From Rhizobium sp. Pop5 (GTDB taxonomy: Bacteria > Pseudomonadota > Alphaproteobacteria > Rhizobiales > Rhizobiaceae): a stretch of DNA of 64,000 nt. The notes under the pieces are model-generated. The model worked only from the letters and a program-made list of their open reading frames with translations, had not been told where the DNA came from and searched no databases. This document shows, piece after piece, positions 45,540-54,046 of the stretch (position 1 is its first letter; the number at the start of each line of letters is the position of its first letter). The stretch covers positions 558,001 through 622,000 of the forward strand of contig NZ_CP099402.1 in assembly GCF_024721175.1 (NCBI RefSeq), given 5' to 3'. The translations under genes and the position numbers were made by a program.

Positions 45540-46325
45540 ATGAGCACGATCGGAAAGGCGCTTTCATTGCTGGACACCCTGTCACGGCTGGACAAGGAGG
45601 TGGGTCTGACAGACATCGCCCGCCTGTGTTCGCTCGACAAGGCGACGGCACGGCGCTTTCTGGTGGAGTTGGAGAAACACGGTTTCGTCGAGCAGGATGC
45701 CGACAGCCGCCGCTACAGGATCGGCTCGGCACCGGTTCGGCTCGCCCGCATCCGCGAGGCCCGCTATCCCTTCCTGCGGGTCGCCGTGCCCTTCATCAAG
45801 ACGCTCGCCGAATCATCGGCGGAGACGGTGCATCTCTCCGAATTTTCCGGCGGCAGGCTGTCGACCATCCATGTGGAAGATCCGCCGCGCGCGCACCGCA
45901 TCATCGTCGATGTCGGCAGCATCCTGCCTTTTCACGCCACCGCATCCGGCCTTGCCTTCCTCGCCTTCTGCCCGCGCAGGGAGATCGATGCAGCGCTCCA
46001 AAAGCCGCTCGAAAAATTCACCGACCACACTGTCGTCGATCCCGAGCTGATCCGCGGCCTGCTCGACGAGACGGCGGCGCGCGGCTTTTCGATCAGCCAT
46101 CAGGGGCTCGAAGCCGGCGTCATCAGCGCCGCCGCACCGGTTCGCGCACCGGACGGGCGGCCGGTCGGCTGTGTCGCCGTCGCAGCACCCCTCTCGCGCA
46201 CCACGACGACCGCCATTCACGAATTCGGCGCGCAGGCGGCGGCCACCGCCAACGGCATTTCAGAAAAATACTACGGGTCGGAAAGGCTCATGGGAACCAG
46301 TCCAAACATCAGGAGGAGAGATTGA
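45540..46325 (+). CDS. IclR-family transcriptional regulator
   Basis: A 261-residue regulator from ATG 45540, chosen because AAGAGGAAG lies upstream; an ATG at 45513 and the frame back to 45462 are possible. It has an N-terminal helix-turn-helix (GLTDIARLCSLDKATARRFLVELEKHGFVEQD) and a C-terminal GAF-like effector domain (HIVEDP-type hydrophobic pocket, GVISAAAPVRAPDGRPVGCVAVAAP). It is divergent from the APC permease gene. Its stop overlaps the start of the Tm-1-like gene by one base, so it heads a plus-strand operon and probably controls both directions. Confidence 0.88.
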   Translation: MSTIGKALSLLDTLSRLDKEVGLTDIARLCSLDKATARRFLVELEKHGFVEQDADSRRYRIGSAPVRLARIREARYPFLRVAVPFIKTLAESSAETVHLSEFSGGRLSTIHVEDPPRAHRIIVDVGSILPFHATASGLAFLAFCPRREIDAALQKPLEKFTDHTVVDPELIRGLLDETAARGFSISHQGLEAGVISAAAPVRAPDGRPVGCVAVAAPLSRTTTTAIHEFGAQAAATANGISEKYYGSERLMGTSPNIRRRD

Positions 46326-47578
46326 TGAGCCCTGCGGCTTCCTTGCCAAGGATCCTCGTCATCGGAACCGGTGACACCAAATGCGACGAACTGCAATTCA
46401 TGGCGTCCGTCATCACCGAGTCTGGCGGGCAGCCGGTCATGGTCGATGTCAGCATTCTCGGCGACCCGCCCTATGTTCCCGATTATTCCAAGCACGATAT
46501 CGCCAAGGCGGCCGCGACCTCGATTGCCGCAATCTCCGAAAGCGGCGATGAAAACAACGCCATGGCTGCGATGGCCTGCGGTGCGGCGGCATTGACCCGC
46601 GCGCTCTACGAGGACGGCCTCGTTGACGGCGTCATCGTGCTCGGTGGCTCGATGGGTACCGATCTGGCCCTCGACGTCGCCGCCGTCCTGCCGCTCGGCG
46701 TGCCGAAATTCGTGGTTTCGACCATCGCCTATTCCCATCTGATCCCGCCCGAGCGCATCGCGCCCGACCTGATGATGATCCTGTGGGCCGGCGGCCTTTA
46801 CGGCCTCAACAGCATCTGCCGCTCGGTGCTGTCGCAGGCCTGCGGCGCCGTCGTCGGCGCGGCAAAGCACGGAACCAAACCGGATCGCACCCGCCCACTG
46901 ATCGGCATGACCTCACTCGGCTCTTCGTGCCTCAAATACATGAAGCATCTGCGGCCCGAACTGGAAAAGCGCGGCTACGATGTCGCGGTATTCCATGCCA
47001 CCGGCATGGGAGGCCGCGCCTTCGAGGCCATCGCCGCTGAGGCCGGCTTTGCCGCCGTCTTCGACTTCTGCATCCAGGAGGTCAGCAATCATCATTACGG
47101 CACGGTGGTGACGTCAGGGTCGGACAGGCTCGAAAATGCGGGGCGGGCCGGCATTCCGCAGATCGTTGCGCCCGGCGCCGTCGACATGGTCGATCTCCAG
47201 GCCTGGCAGACGCTGCCTGATATCTTTGCCGATCGTCCCTATCATGCCCATAACCGGCTGATCGGATCGGTGACGACCTCGCCGGACGGGCGTCGGGAAG
47301 TGGCGCGCGTGATCGGCCGGAAACTGGCGCAGGCCGAGTCCAGGGTCGCCTTCCTGTTGCCGACCGAAGGGCTGCAGGAATGGGACAAGCCGGACGAGCC
47401 GCTGCACGATCCGGAAGGCCTTGCCGCCTTCCTCGACGAGATGCGCCGCTCGGTGCCTGCCTCCGTCGCGTTCCAGGAAGTCGACGCGCATATCAACTCT
47501 CCATCCTTTTCGGCCGCAGCCCTTGCCGTTTTCGACGGATGGGTGGCCGAGGGCATCATTCCGGAAGGACGGCCATGA
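46325..47578 (+). CDS. Tm-1-like ATP-binding domain protein (UPF0261)
   Basis: A 417-residue protein of the Tm-1/UPF0261 family, named after the N-terminal domain of the tomato virus-resistance protein Tm-1. Visible family motifs are ILVIGTGDTKCDELQFMA at the start, VIVLGGSMGTDLALDV, and GMTSLGSSCLKYM. The family binds nucleotide but its reaction is not established. The ATG at 46325 has an AGGAGGAGAG site. It overlaps the IclR stop by one base and the HAD gene by four, so it belongs to this catabolic operon; its job in the pathway is unknown. Confidence 0.83.
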   Translation: MSPAASLPRILVIGTGDTKCDELQFMASVITESGGQPVMVDVSILGDPPYVPDYSKHDIAKAAATSIAAISESGDENNAMAAMACGAAALTRALYEDGLVDGVIVLGGSMGTDLALDVAAVLPLGVPKFVVSTIAYSHLIPPERIAPDLMMILWAGGLYGLNSICRSVLSQACGAVVGAAKHGTKPDRTRPLIGMTSLGSSCLKYMKHLRPELEKRGYDVAVFHATGMGGRAFEAIAAEAGFAAVFDFCIQEVSNHHYGTVVTSGSDRLENAGRAGIPQIVAPGAVDMVDLQAWQTLPDIFADRPYHAHNRLIGSVTTSPDGRREVARVIGRKLAQAESRVAFLLPTEGLQEWDKPDEPLHDPEGLAAFLDEMRRSVPASVAFQEVDAHINSPSFSAAALAVFDGWVAEGIIPEGRP

Positions 47579-48225
47579 CGAGCGCACGCGCCCTCATTCT
47601 CGATTTCGGCGGCGTGGTCACCCGCACCCTGTTCGAGACGCATGACATCACCGAGCGCACGCTCGGCCTTCCCAAAGGCTCGCTTACCTGGCTCGGGCCG
47701 TTCGATCCGGCGACCGACCCGCTGTGGGTGGCGATGCAGAACCGCGAGATCACCGAACGCGATTACTGGCTGACGCGCGCCGGCGAGGTCGGACGACTGG
47801 TCGGCGAGAACTGGTCCGACATGCAGACCTTCGTGCGTCGCGCCCGCGGCGCCGAGCCAGAGCTGGTGCTGCGGCCAGAGGCGCGCGATGCCATCCTGCG
47901 AGCCAGGCAAGCGGGATTGAAGCTCGCGATCCTGTCGAACGAACTCGATCTCTTCTACGGCGTCGAGTTCCGCAAACGCTTCCCGCTGATCGACCTCTTC
48001 GACGTCATCGTCGATGCCACCTACACCAAGATCCTCAAACCCGATCCGCGCGCCTACGAGCAGGTGCTGTCCGAACTCGGCCTGCCGCGCGAAGCCTGCG
48101 TTTTCGTCGACGACCAGAAGAAGAACATCGAAGGCGCCGAAGCCGTCGCATTGCCGCATGTGCATTTCGACGTCACCCGCCCCGCCGAAAGCTATGCCCG
48201 CGCGCTTGCGATGCTGGGCCTCTGA
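47575..48225 (+). CDS. HAD-superfamily hydrolase
   Basis: A 216-residue HAD phosphatase. Motif I is LDFGGVVTR with the nucleophile Asp (the second Asp position is Gly, as in epoxide-hydrolase N-terminal-type members), motif II LSNE, motif III KILKPDPRAYE, and motif IV FVDDQKKN. The replacement of the second Asp in motif I is typical of the GGVV subgroup (HAD-IA variant 3, YihX-like). It overlaps the Tm-1-like gene by ATGA. Next to a kinase and two PLP enzymes it could dephosphorylate an intermediate; this is conjecture. Confidence 0.83.
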   Translation: MTSARALILDFGGVVTRTLFETHDITERTLGLPKGSLTWLGPFDPATDPLWVAMQNREITERDYWLTRAGEVGRLVGENWSDMQTFVRRARGAEPELVLRPEARDAILRARQAGLKLAILSNELDLFYGVEFRKRFPLIDLFDVIVDATYTKILKPDPRAYEQVLSELGLPREACVFVDDQKKNIEGAEAVALPHVHFDVTRPAESYARALAMLGL

Positions 48226-48242
48226 ACCCGAGAGGAATTGAG

Positions 48243-49598
48243 ATGCGTGAAACCAACTTCATAATCGAGAACAACGCCCGTCACATGTGGCATCCGATGG
48301 CCCATCCGGCCGAAATGCAGGCCCAGCCGCCGCGCATCATCAACTCAGGCGAAGGCGTCGAAATCGTCGACATCCAGGGCAAGAAGGTGCTGGATGCCGT
48401 CGGCGGTCTCTGGAACGTCAATCTCGGCTATTCCTGCGAGCCGGTGAAAAAGGCGATCCGCGACCAGCTCGACGAGCTGCCCTATTATTCGACATTCCGC
48501 GGCACGACGAACTCGCCGCTGATCGAGCTATCCTACGAGCTTGCCGAATGGTTCAGGCCGGATGGATTGAGCCGCTCCTTCTTCACCTCGGGCGGCTCGG
48601 ATTCGGTCGAGACCTGCCTGCGGCTGGCTCGCCAATACCACAAGATCAACGGGCAGCCGGAGCGCACCAAGTTCGTCGCGCTGAAGAAGGGCTATCACGG
48701 CACGCATTTCGGCGGCGCATCCGTCAACGGCAACCAGAATTTCCGCCGCAACTACGAGCCGCTGCTTCCCGGCGTCATCCATCTGCCGGCGCCCTTTGCC
48801 TATCGCAATCCGTTCAACACCACCGACGATGCAGAAATCGCCGCCGCCATCGGCCGGCTCTTCGAGGACGAGATCGCCTTCCAGGGAGCTGATACCATTG
48901 CTGCTTTGATCGTCGAACCGGTGCTCGGCGCCGGCGGCATCATCGTCCCGCACGAAACCTTCCTGCCGCTGATGCGCGAGATCTGCGACCGTCACGGCAT
49001 CCTGTTGATTGCCGACGAGGTCATCACCGCTTTCGGCCGTACCGGCGCCTGGACGGGATCGCGCCTCTGGGGCGTCAAGCCGGATCTGATGTCGACCGCC
49101 AAGGCGATCACCAACGGCTATTTCCCCTTCGGCGCCGTCATGATCTCCGACAAGGTGGCGGAGGTCTTCGAAGGCAGCAAGGGCGCGTTCGGCAGCATCG
49201 GCCACGGCTATACCTATTCCGGCCATCCGGCCGGCGCGGCCGCCGCGCTTGCGACCCTGCAGGAGACGAAGCGGCTCAACGTCGCCGCCAATGCCGCCGT
49301 TCGCGGGGAGGAGCTTATCGCCGGCCTCAGGAAACTGCAGGACAAGCATGAGCTGATCGGCGACGTGCGCGGCAAGGGCCTGATGTGCGCGCTCGAACTC
49401 GTCAGCGACAGAAAGAAAAAGAGCTCGGCATCGAAGGAAGTCCTGCAGAAAGTGCAGGATGCCACCTATGACGCCGGCGTGCTGGTGCGCACCTCTGGCG
49501 CCAATGTCATCATGTCGCCGCCGCTGATCGTCACGGCGGGCGATGTGCAGAGGATCCTGACGGCGCTCGACGCCGGCCTTGCCGCCGCGGAGAGCTGA
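48243..49598 (+). CDS. Class III aminotransferase (omega-amino acid/amine:pyruvate type)
   Basis: A 451-residue fold-I PLP enzyme. The PLP Lys is K287 in STAKAITNGYFP, LLIADEVITAFGRTG holds the ring-stacking and Asp residues, and GYTYSGHP the phosphate contact. The N-terminal MWHPMAHPAEM and DAVGGLWNVNLGYS are typical of omega-amine:pyruvate transaminases (SpuC, beta-alanine:pyruvate). It would convert a primary amine to an aldehyde. It stands 17 bases after the HAD gene with GAGAGGAA upstream and two bases before the second PLP enzyme gene. Confidence 0.87.
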   Translation: MRETNFIIENNARHMWHPMAHPAEMQAQPPRIINSGEGVEIVDIQGKKVLDAVGGLWNVNLGYSCEPVKKAIRDQLDELPYYSTFRGTTNSPLIELSYELAEWFRPDGLSRSFFTSGGSDSVETCLRLARQYHKINGQPERTKFVALKKGYHGTHFGGASVNGNQNFRRNYEPLLPGVIHLPAPFAYRNPFNTTDDAEIAAAIGRLFEDEIAFQGADTIAALIVEPVLGAGGIIVPHETFLPLMREICDRHGILLIADEVITAFGRTGAWTGSRLWGVKPDLMSTAKAITNGYFPFGAVMISDKVAEVFEGSKGAFGSIGHGYTYSGHPAGAAAALATLQETKRLNVAANAAVRGEELIAGLRKLQDKHELIGDVRGKGLMCALELVSDRKKKSSASKEVLQKVQDATYDAGVLVRTSGANVIMSPPLIVTAGDVQRILTALDAGLAAAES

Positions 49599-49600
49599 CC

Positions 49601-50884
49601 ATGTCCGACAACGCAGCTCTTATCGCCCGGCGCGAACGGCTTCTCGGCCGCAACATGTCGCTTTTCTATGACGATCCCGTGCATCTGGTGCGCGGCGAAG
49701 GCGTCTGGCTCTGGGATGCAGACGGCCGGCGATATCTCGATTGCTACAACAATGTGCCGCATGTCGGCCATTGCCATCCGCGCGTGGTCGAAGCGATCAC
49801 CCGGCAGGCATCGACGCTGAACACCCACACGCGCTACCTGCACGAAGGCATCCTCGATTATGTCGAACGTCTGACGGCGACCTTCGACAGGAGCCTCGAC
49901 GCCGCGATCCTCACCTGCACCGGCAGCGAAGCGAACGATGTGGCATTGCGCATGGCGCAGGCGGTGACCGGCAAGACCGGCGTCATCGCCACCAACCACA
50001 CCTATCACGGCAATACCGCTGCCGTGTCGCAGCTCTCGACCCGCATGCCACCGGTCGGCGGCTTCGGCGGCCACGTCAGGCACGTGCCGGCGCCCGACAG
50101 CTATCGCCCGCTCGGCGGCGAAGGCGGCGAGGCCTTTGCAGCGGCCTTCGCGGCAGAAGTCGAGGCGGCGATCGCCGCGCTGCAGGAGAGCCCGCACGGT
50201 TTTTCGGCCATCATCATTGATCCGTTCTTCGCCAATGAAGGCTTTCCGGATCTGACACCGGGCTTTCTCGACAAGACGGTCGCTGCCGTCCGCAAGGCCG
50301 GCGGTCTTGTCATCACCGACGAAGTGCAGCCCGGTTTCGGCCGTACCGGCTCCGATATGTGGGGCCACCAGCGCGCCGGCATCGTTCCTGATATCGTGAC
50401 GCTCGGCAAGCCGATGGCGAACGGCCATCCGGTCGGCGGCGTCGTTGCAAATGCCGATGTGCTGAACGCTTTCCGCAAGGCCTTCCGCTATTTCAACACC
50501 TTCGGCGGCAACCCCGTCTCCTGCGCCGCCGCCCTGGCGGTGCTCGACGTGATCGAGGACGAGAAGCTGATCGAGAACGCCCGAGACGTCGGCGAATATA
50601 CGCGCGACGCCTTCACGCGGCTGGCGCAAAAACATCCGATCATCGGCGACGTGCGCGGCAGCGGCCTGTTCATGGGCATGGAATTCGTGCGGGACCGGGC
50701 GACGAAGGAGCCGGCAGTTTCTGAGGCAAGCCGGATCGTCAACGAAATGCGCGAGCGCGGCGTGCTGATGGGCAAGATCGGCATCCACCAATGCGCCACC
50801 AAGATCCGCCCGCCGATGCCGTTTTCGCGGGAAAACGCCGATCTGATGTTGTCGGTCTTCGACGACGTGCTGTCGGGCCTGTGA
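49601..50884 (+). CDS. Class III PLP enzyme of the AGXT2L type (probable amino-alcohol-phosphate phospho-lyase)
   Basis: A 427-residue fold-I PLP enzyme with its Lys at K270 in TLGKPMANGHPV. Several segments match the AGXT2L group (ethanolamine-phosphate and phosphohydroxylysine phospho-lyases) better than ordinary transaminases: YLDCYNNVPHVGHCHPRVV, NTHTRYLHEGILDYVERL, YFNTFGGNPVSCAAALAVLDVI and GDVRGSGLFMGMEFV. Such enzymes eliminate phosphate and ammonia from an O-phosphorylated amino alcohol, giving an aldehyde. The next gene, seven bases away, is a kinase of the right type to make the substrate. The substrate is unknown; the hpa context suggests a beta-hydroxylated phenethylamine. Confidence 0.78.
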   Translation: MSDNAALIARRERLLGRNMSLFYDDPVHLVRGEGVWLWDADGRRYLDCYNNVPHVGHCHPRVVEAITRQASTLNTHTRYLHEGILDYVERLTATFDRSLDAAILTCTGSEANDVALRMAQAVTGKTGVIATNHTYHGNTAAVSQLSTRMPPVGGFGGHVRHVPAPDSYRPLGGEGGEAFAAAFAAEVEAAIAALQESPHGFSAIIIDPFFANEGFPDLTPGFLDKTVAAVRKAGGLVITDEVQPGFGRTGSDMWGHQRAGIVPDIVTLGKPMANGHPVGGVVANADVLNAFRKAFRYFNTFGGNPVSCAAALAVLDVIEDEKLIENARDVGEYTRDAFTRLAQKHPIIGDVRGSGLFMGMEFVRDRATKEPAVSEASRIVNEMRERGVLMGKIGIHQCATKIRPPMPFSRENADLMLSVFDDVLSGL

Positions 50885-50891
50885 GGCTGAG

Positions 50892-51911
50892 ATGGCCGAT
50901 CAATTGCCGCAGACCATCCGCGATGCACTGCAGGAACGCTCGCTGGAAGCGCTCGAACATTGGGCGGTTCTGGCCGACGAACCGGTCCTGCTGAAATACC
51001 GGGAAAATGCCGTCTTCCGCATCACCCTTGCCGACGGGCAATCCGCCGCCTTGCGGCTGCATCGGCCGGGCTATCACGACGAGACGAGCCTGCACTCGGA
51101 ACTTGCCTTCATGGCAGCCCTGCGGCGCGGCGGTCTCAATGTTCCAAGCCCCGTGCCAACAGGCGACGGGCGCAACCTCGTCCGCCTGCCGGCAAACCGA
51201 AAATTTCCCGAGCAGCATGCCGATGTCGTCAGCTGGATCGACGGCGCGGCCCTCGGGCAGAGCGGCACGCCGCTGTCGCAATCGGCGGAAAAACAGGCGG
51301 ATATCTTCTTCCGCATCGGCCATGCCATGGCGACCCTGCATGATCTTGCCGACGCATGGGCGCCGCCGACAGGTTTCCGCCGCCCGGCATGGCACGCCGA
51401 CGGCCTGCTTGGAGAAGCGCCCCTCTGGGGCCGCTTCTGGGATTGTCCAGGGCTTTCGCGCGACGAGGCCTCCGCACTCTCGGCATTGCGCGACGACCTG
51501 CGCCGCCGTCTCGCCGAGGTGCAGCAAAACGGCATCGATTATGGCCTGATCCATGCCGATCTGGTGCGCGAGAACATCTACCTGACCGGAGACGAAAATC
51601 GCGTCGCCTTCATCGATTTCGACGATGCCGGATATGGCTTCCGTCTCTTCGACCTCGCCACGGCCCTGTTGAAGAACCGCCAGGAGCCCGCCTATGCCCA
51701 CATCGAGGGCGCCCTGATCGCGGGCTATCGCAGCCGGCGCGTGCTTTCGGATGAGGCGCTGCAAAGCCTGCCGCTGTTCATGGTGTTGAGGAGCCTCACC
51801 TATATCGGCTGGCTTGCCGAGCGGCCCGAGATCCCGAATGCCGCCGAGCGCCTGTCGCGTTATGTCGCCGAAAGTTTGGAGCTCGCAAGAAAGCTCGATG
51901 TCGGCGCTTGA
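50892..51911 (+). CDS. APH-family phosphotransferase (probable amino-alcohol kinase)
   Basis: A 339-residue kinase of the aminoglycoside phosphotransferase/choline kinase fold. The catalytic Brenner motif is LIHADLVRENIYL and the metal-binding Asp is in AFIDFDDAGYG. It belongs with the hydroxylysine-kinase and homoserine-kinase-like group that often sits next to, or is fused to, AGXT2L phospho-lyases. ATG 50892 is seven bases after the stop of that gene, so the two work as a pair: phosphorylate the hydroxyl group, then eliminate phosphate. The last gene before the HpaR-type palindrome that precedes hpaF. Confidence 0.8.
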   Translation: MADQLPQTIRDALQERSLEALEHWAVLADEPVLLKYRENAVFRITLADGQSAALRLHRPGYHDETSLHSELAFMAALRRGGLNVPSPVPTGDGRNLVRLPANRKFPEQHADVVSWIDGAALGQSGTPLSQSAEKQADIFFRIGHAMATLHDLADAWAPPTGFRRPAWHADGLLGEAPLWGRFWDCPGLSRDEASALSALRDDLRRRLAEVQQNGIDYGLIHADLVRENIYLTGDENRVAFIDFDDAGYGFRLFDLATALLKNRQEPAYAHIEGALIAGYRSRRVLSDEALQSLPLFMVLRSLTYIGWLAERPEIPNAAERLSRYVAESLELARKLDVGA

Positions 51912-51928
51912 CATCTCCGGTAGATTTA

Positions 51929-51940
51929 TTAACGTGTTAA
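51929..51940. promoter_or_regulatory. Probable HpaR operator upstream of hpaF
   Basis: TTAACGTGTTAA is a near-perfect palindrome 25-36 bases before hpaF. Its reverse complement matches the site at 61693-61704 in 11 of 12 positions and that at 62317-62328 in 10 of 12. MarR-family repressors such as HpaR bind sites of this size. Confidence 0.6.
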
Positions 51941-51964
51941 GTAAATATGGATCGGGGAGGATCG

Positions 51965-52351
51965 ATGCCGCATCTCACCATCGAATATTCGGCCAATCTC
52001 GACGGCCGCGCCGATATCGGCGCGCTCTGCGAGGCGCTTCTGAATACCGTGCTTGAGACGGGCCTTTTCGAGATCGGCGCCGTGCGCGTACGCGCCCTTC
52101 GCGCCGATCATTATGCAATCGCCGACCGGCTTGCCGAAAATGCCTTCGTCGATCTGAACTTCCGCATCGGCAAGGGGCGCACGGCCGAGGAGAAGAAGCG
52201 CACGGGCGAAGCGATCTTTGCGGCGGCAACGGAAATCCTCGGCCCGCTCTTCGAGACGCCGCATTTCGCGCTGTCGCTGGAGATCCGCGAGATCGATGCG
52301 GAGCTGAGCTGGAAGAAGAATGCCATCCATCCGCGGCTGCGCGGCAAGTGA
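51965..52351 (+). CDS. hpaF: 5-carboxymethyl-2-hydroxymuconate delta-isomerase
   Basis: A 128-residue tautomerase-superfamily enzyme (CHMI). After Met removal the N-terminal Pro (MPHLTIEYSANL) acts as catalytic base. FVDLNFRIGKGRTAEEKKR is characteristic of the family. It isomerises 5-carboxymethyl-2-hydroxymuconate in the homoprotocatechuate meta-cleavage pathway. ATG 51965 has GGGGAGG upstream. It is the first gene of the main hpa operon, just after the HpaR-type palindrome. Confidence 0.9.
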   Translation: MPHLTIEYSANLDGRADIGALCEALLNTVLETGLFEIGAVRVRALRADHYAIADRLAENAFVDLNFRIGKGRTAEEKKRTGEAIFAAATEILGPLFETPHFALSLEIREIDAELSWKKNAIHPRLRGK

Positions 52352-52395
52352 CAAAACCCGCGTCGCGGGACGAGACAACATCAGGGAAAGAGACG

Positions 52396-53913
52396 ATGTC
52401 CAAACTGCAGGAAAACATCGCAAAGGCGGAAACCTACCTTGCCCGCTTCAGGGAGCGCGGCGTCCTCAACCGCATCGGCGGCGAGGATGTGGCGGGAGGT
52501 GACGGCGCGGCCTTCGAGACGCTCTCGCCGGTCGATCTGAAGCCGCTCGCCACCGTAGCGCGCGGCAATGCCGCCGATATCGACCGTGCGGCCAAGGCCG
52601 CCAAGGCTGCTTTTGGCGAATGGGCCGCCATGCCGGGCGATGCGCGCAAGAAGCTCCTGCATAAGATCGCCGACGCGATCGTCGCGCGCGCCGAAGAGAT
52701 CGCCTTCGTCGAGTGCATGGATACCGGCCAGTCGCTGAAATTCATGGCCAAGGCGGCGCTGCGTGGTGCGGAAAACTTCCGCTTCTTCGCGGACCGCGCG
52801 CCGGAAGCACGCGACGGCAAGGCGCTGCGCGCCGACGGCCAGGTGAACGTGACGACGCGCGTGCCGATCGGCCCGGTCGGCATCATCACGCCGTGGAATA
52901 CGCCCTTCATGCTGTCGACCTGGAAGATCGCGCCGGCCCTTGCCGCCGGCTGCACCATCGTCCACAAGCCGGCCGAATATTCGCCGCTGACCGCCCGCCT
53001 GCTCGTCGAAATCGCCGAAGAGGCCGGCCTGCCCAAGGGCGTGTGGAACCTCGTCAACGGCTTCGGCGAGGATGCCGGCAAGGCGCTGACCGAACATCCC
53101 CTGATCAAGGCAATCGGCTTCGTCGGCGAAAGCCGCACCGGCTCGATGATCATGAAGCAGGGCGCCGACACGCTGAAGCGGGTACATTTCGAACTCGGCG
53201 GCAAGAACCCGGTCGTCGTCTTCGCCGATGCCGATCTCGAGCGCGCCGCCGACGCCGCCGTCTTCATGATCTATTCGCTGAACGGCGAGCGCTGCACCTC
53301 GTCCTCGCGCCTGCTGGTCGAAGACAGCGTCTACGACAGGTTCACCGCGCTCGTCGCCGAAAAGGCAAGGCGCATCAAGGTTGGCCACCCCCTCGATCCC
53401 GAGACGGTCATCGGCCCGCTCATCCATCCCGTGCACGAAAAGAAGGTGCTGGAATATATCGCGATCGGCCGGTCGGAGGGCGCGACGGTTGCCGCCGGCG
53501 GCGAGAAGTTCGATGGGCCGGGTGGCGGCTGCTATGTCTCCCCTACCCTCTTTACCGGCGCCGACAACAGGATGCGCATCGCCCAGGAGGAAATCTTCGG
53601 GCCGGTGCTGACCGCCATCTCCTTCAAGGACGAGGCCGACGCGCTGGCGCTCGCCAACGACGTCCAGTACGGGCTGACCGGCTATCTCTGGACATCGGAC
53701 GTCACCCGCGCCTTCCGTTTCACCGACCATCTCGAAGCCGGGATGATCTGGGTGAACTCTGAAAACGTCCGCCACCTGCCGACGCCTTTCGGCGGTGTCA
53801 AGAATTCCGGCATCGGCCGCGACGGAGGCGACTGGTCCTTCGATTTCTACATGGAAACCAAGAACGTCGCCTTCGCCACCAAGCCGCACGCCATCCAGAA
53901 ACTCGGCGGCTGA
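52396..53913 (+). CDS. hpaE: 5-carboxymethyl-2-hydroxymuconate semialdehyde dehydrogenase
   Basis: A 505-residue aldehyde dehydrogenase that oxidises the ring-cleavage product of HpaD with NAD+. Motifs are TPWNTPFMLSTWKIAPALAAGC, the catalytic Glu in FELGGKNPVVVF and the catalytic Cys in LNGERCTSSSRLLVE, the HpaE-specific wording. The ATG at 52396 follows CAGGGAAAGAG. It lies between hpaF and hpaD and is separated from hpaD by a RIME-like repeat. Confidence 0.92.
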   Translation: MSKLQENIAKAETYLARFRERGVLNRIGGEDVAGGDGAAFETLSPVDLKPLATVARGNAADIDRAAKAAKAAFGEWAAMPGDARKKLLHKIADAIVARAEEIAFVECMDTGQSLKFMAKAALRGAENFRFFADRAPEARDGKALRADGQVNVTTRVPIGPVGIITPWNTPFMLSTWKIAPALAAGCTIVHKPAEYSPLTARLLVEIAEEAGLPKGVWNLVNGFGEDAGKALTEHPLIKAIGFVGESRTGSMIMKQGADTLKRVHFELGGKNPVVVFADADLERAADAAVFMIYSLNGERCTSSSRLLVEDSVYDRFTALVAEKARRIKVGHPLDPETVIGPLIHPVHEKKVLEYIAIGRSEGATVAAGGEKFDGPGGGCYVSPTLFTGADNRMRIAQEEIFGPVLTAISFKDEADALALANDVQYGLTGYLWTSDVTRAFRFTDHLEAGMIWVNSENVRHLPTPFGGVKNSGIGRDGGDWSFDFYMETKNVAFATKPHAIQKLGG

Positions 53914-53930
53914 GCCGCCAACACACATTC

Positions 53931-54032
53931 GAGCGGTTCAGGTTTTCACGGAAGCGCAGAACCGCTCTCACTTTTTGTTTTGACGCAATTCCGGACGGAA
54001 AACCGCTTCGCACTTTTCCTGGAAATTGCTCT
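53931..54032. repeat. RIME-like intergenic palindromic element
   Basis: Two palindromes lie side by side. GAGCGGTTC (53931-53939) pairs with GAACCGCTC (53959-53967), and GCAATTCC (from 53985) pairs imperfectly with GGAAATTGC (54021-54029). The wording between them (tttttgttttgacgcaattcc) is familiar from a repeat scattered in rhizobial intergenic regions. Here it sits inside the hpa operon, between hpaE and hpaD. It may fold in the mRNA. Confidence 0.6.
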
Positions 54033-54046
54033 AAGAGGAGGAACCC

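Noticed and set aside
48243..51911. GABA or putrescine catabolism as the role of the PLP/kinase genes
   Set aside because: The first transaminase could fit, but an amino-alcohol kinase and an AGXT2L-type lyase have no role in that pathway, and the genes sit within the hpa region. It is kept as a fallback only.
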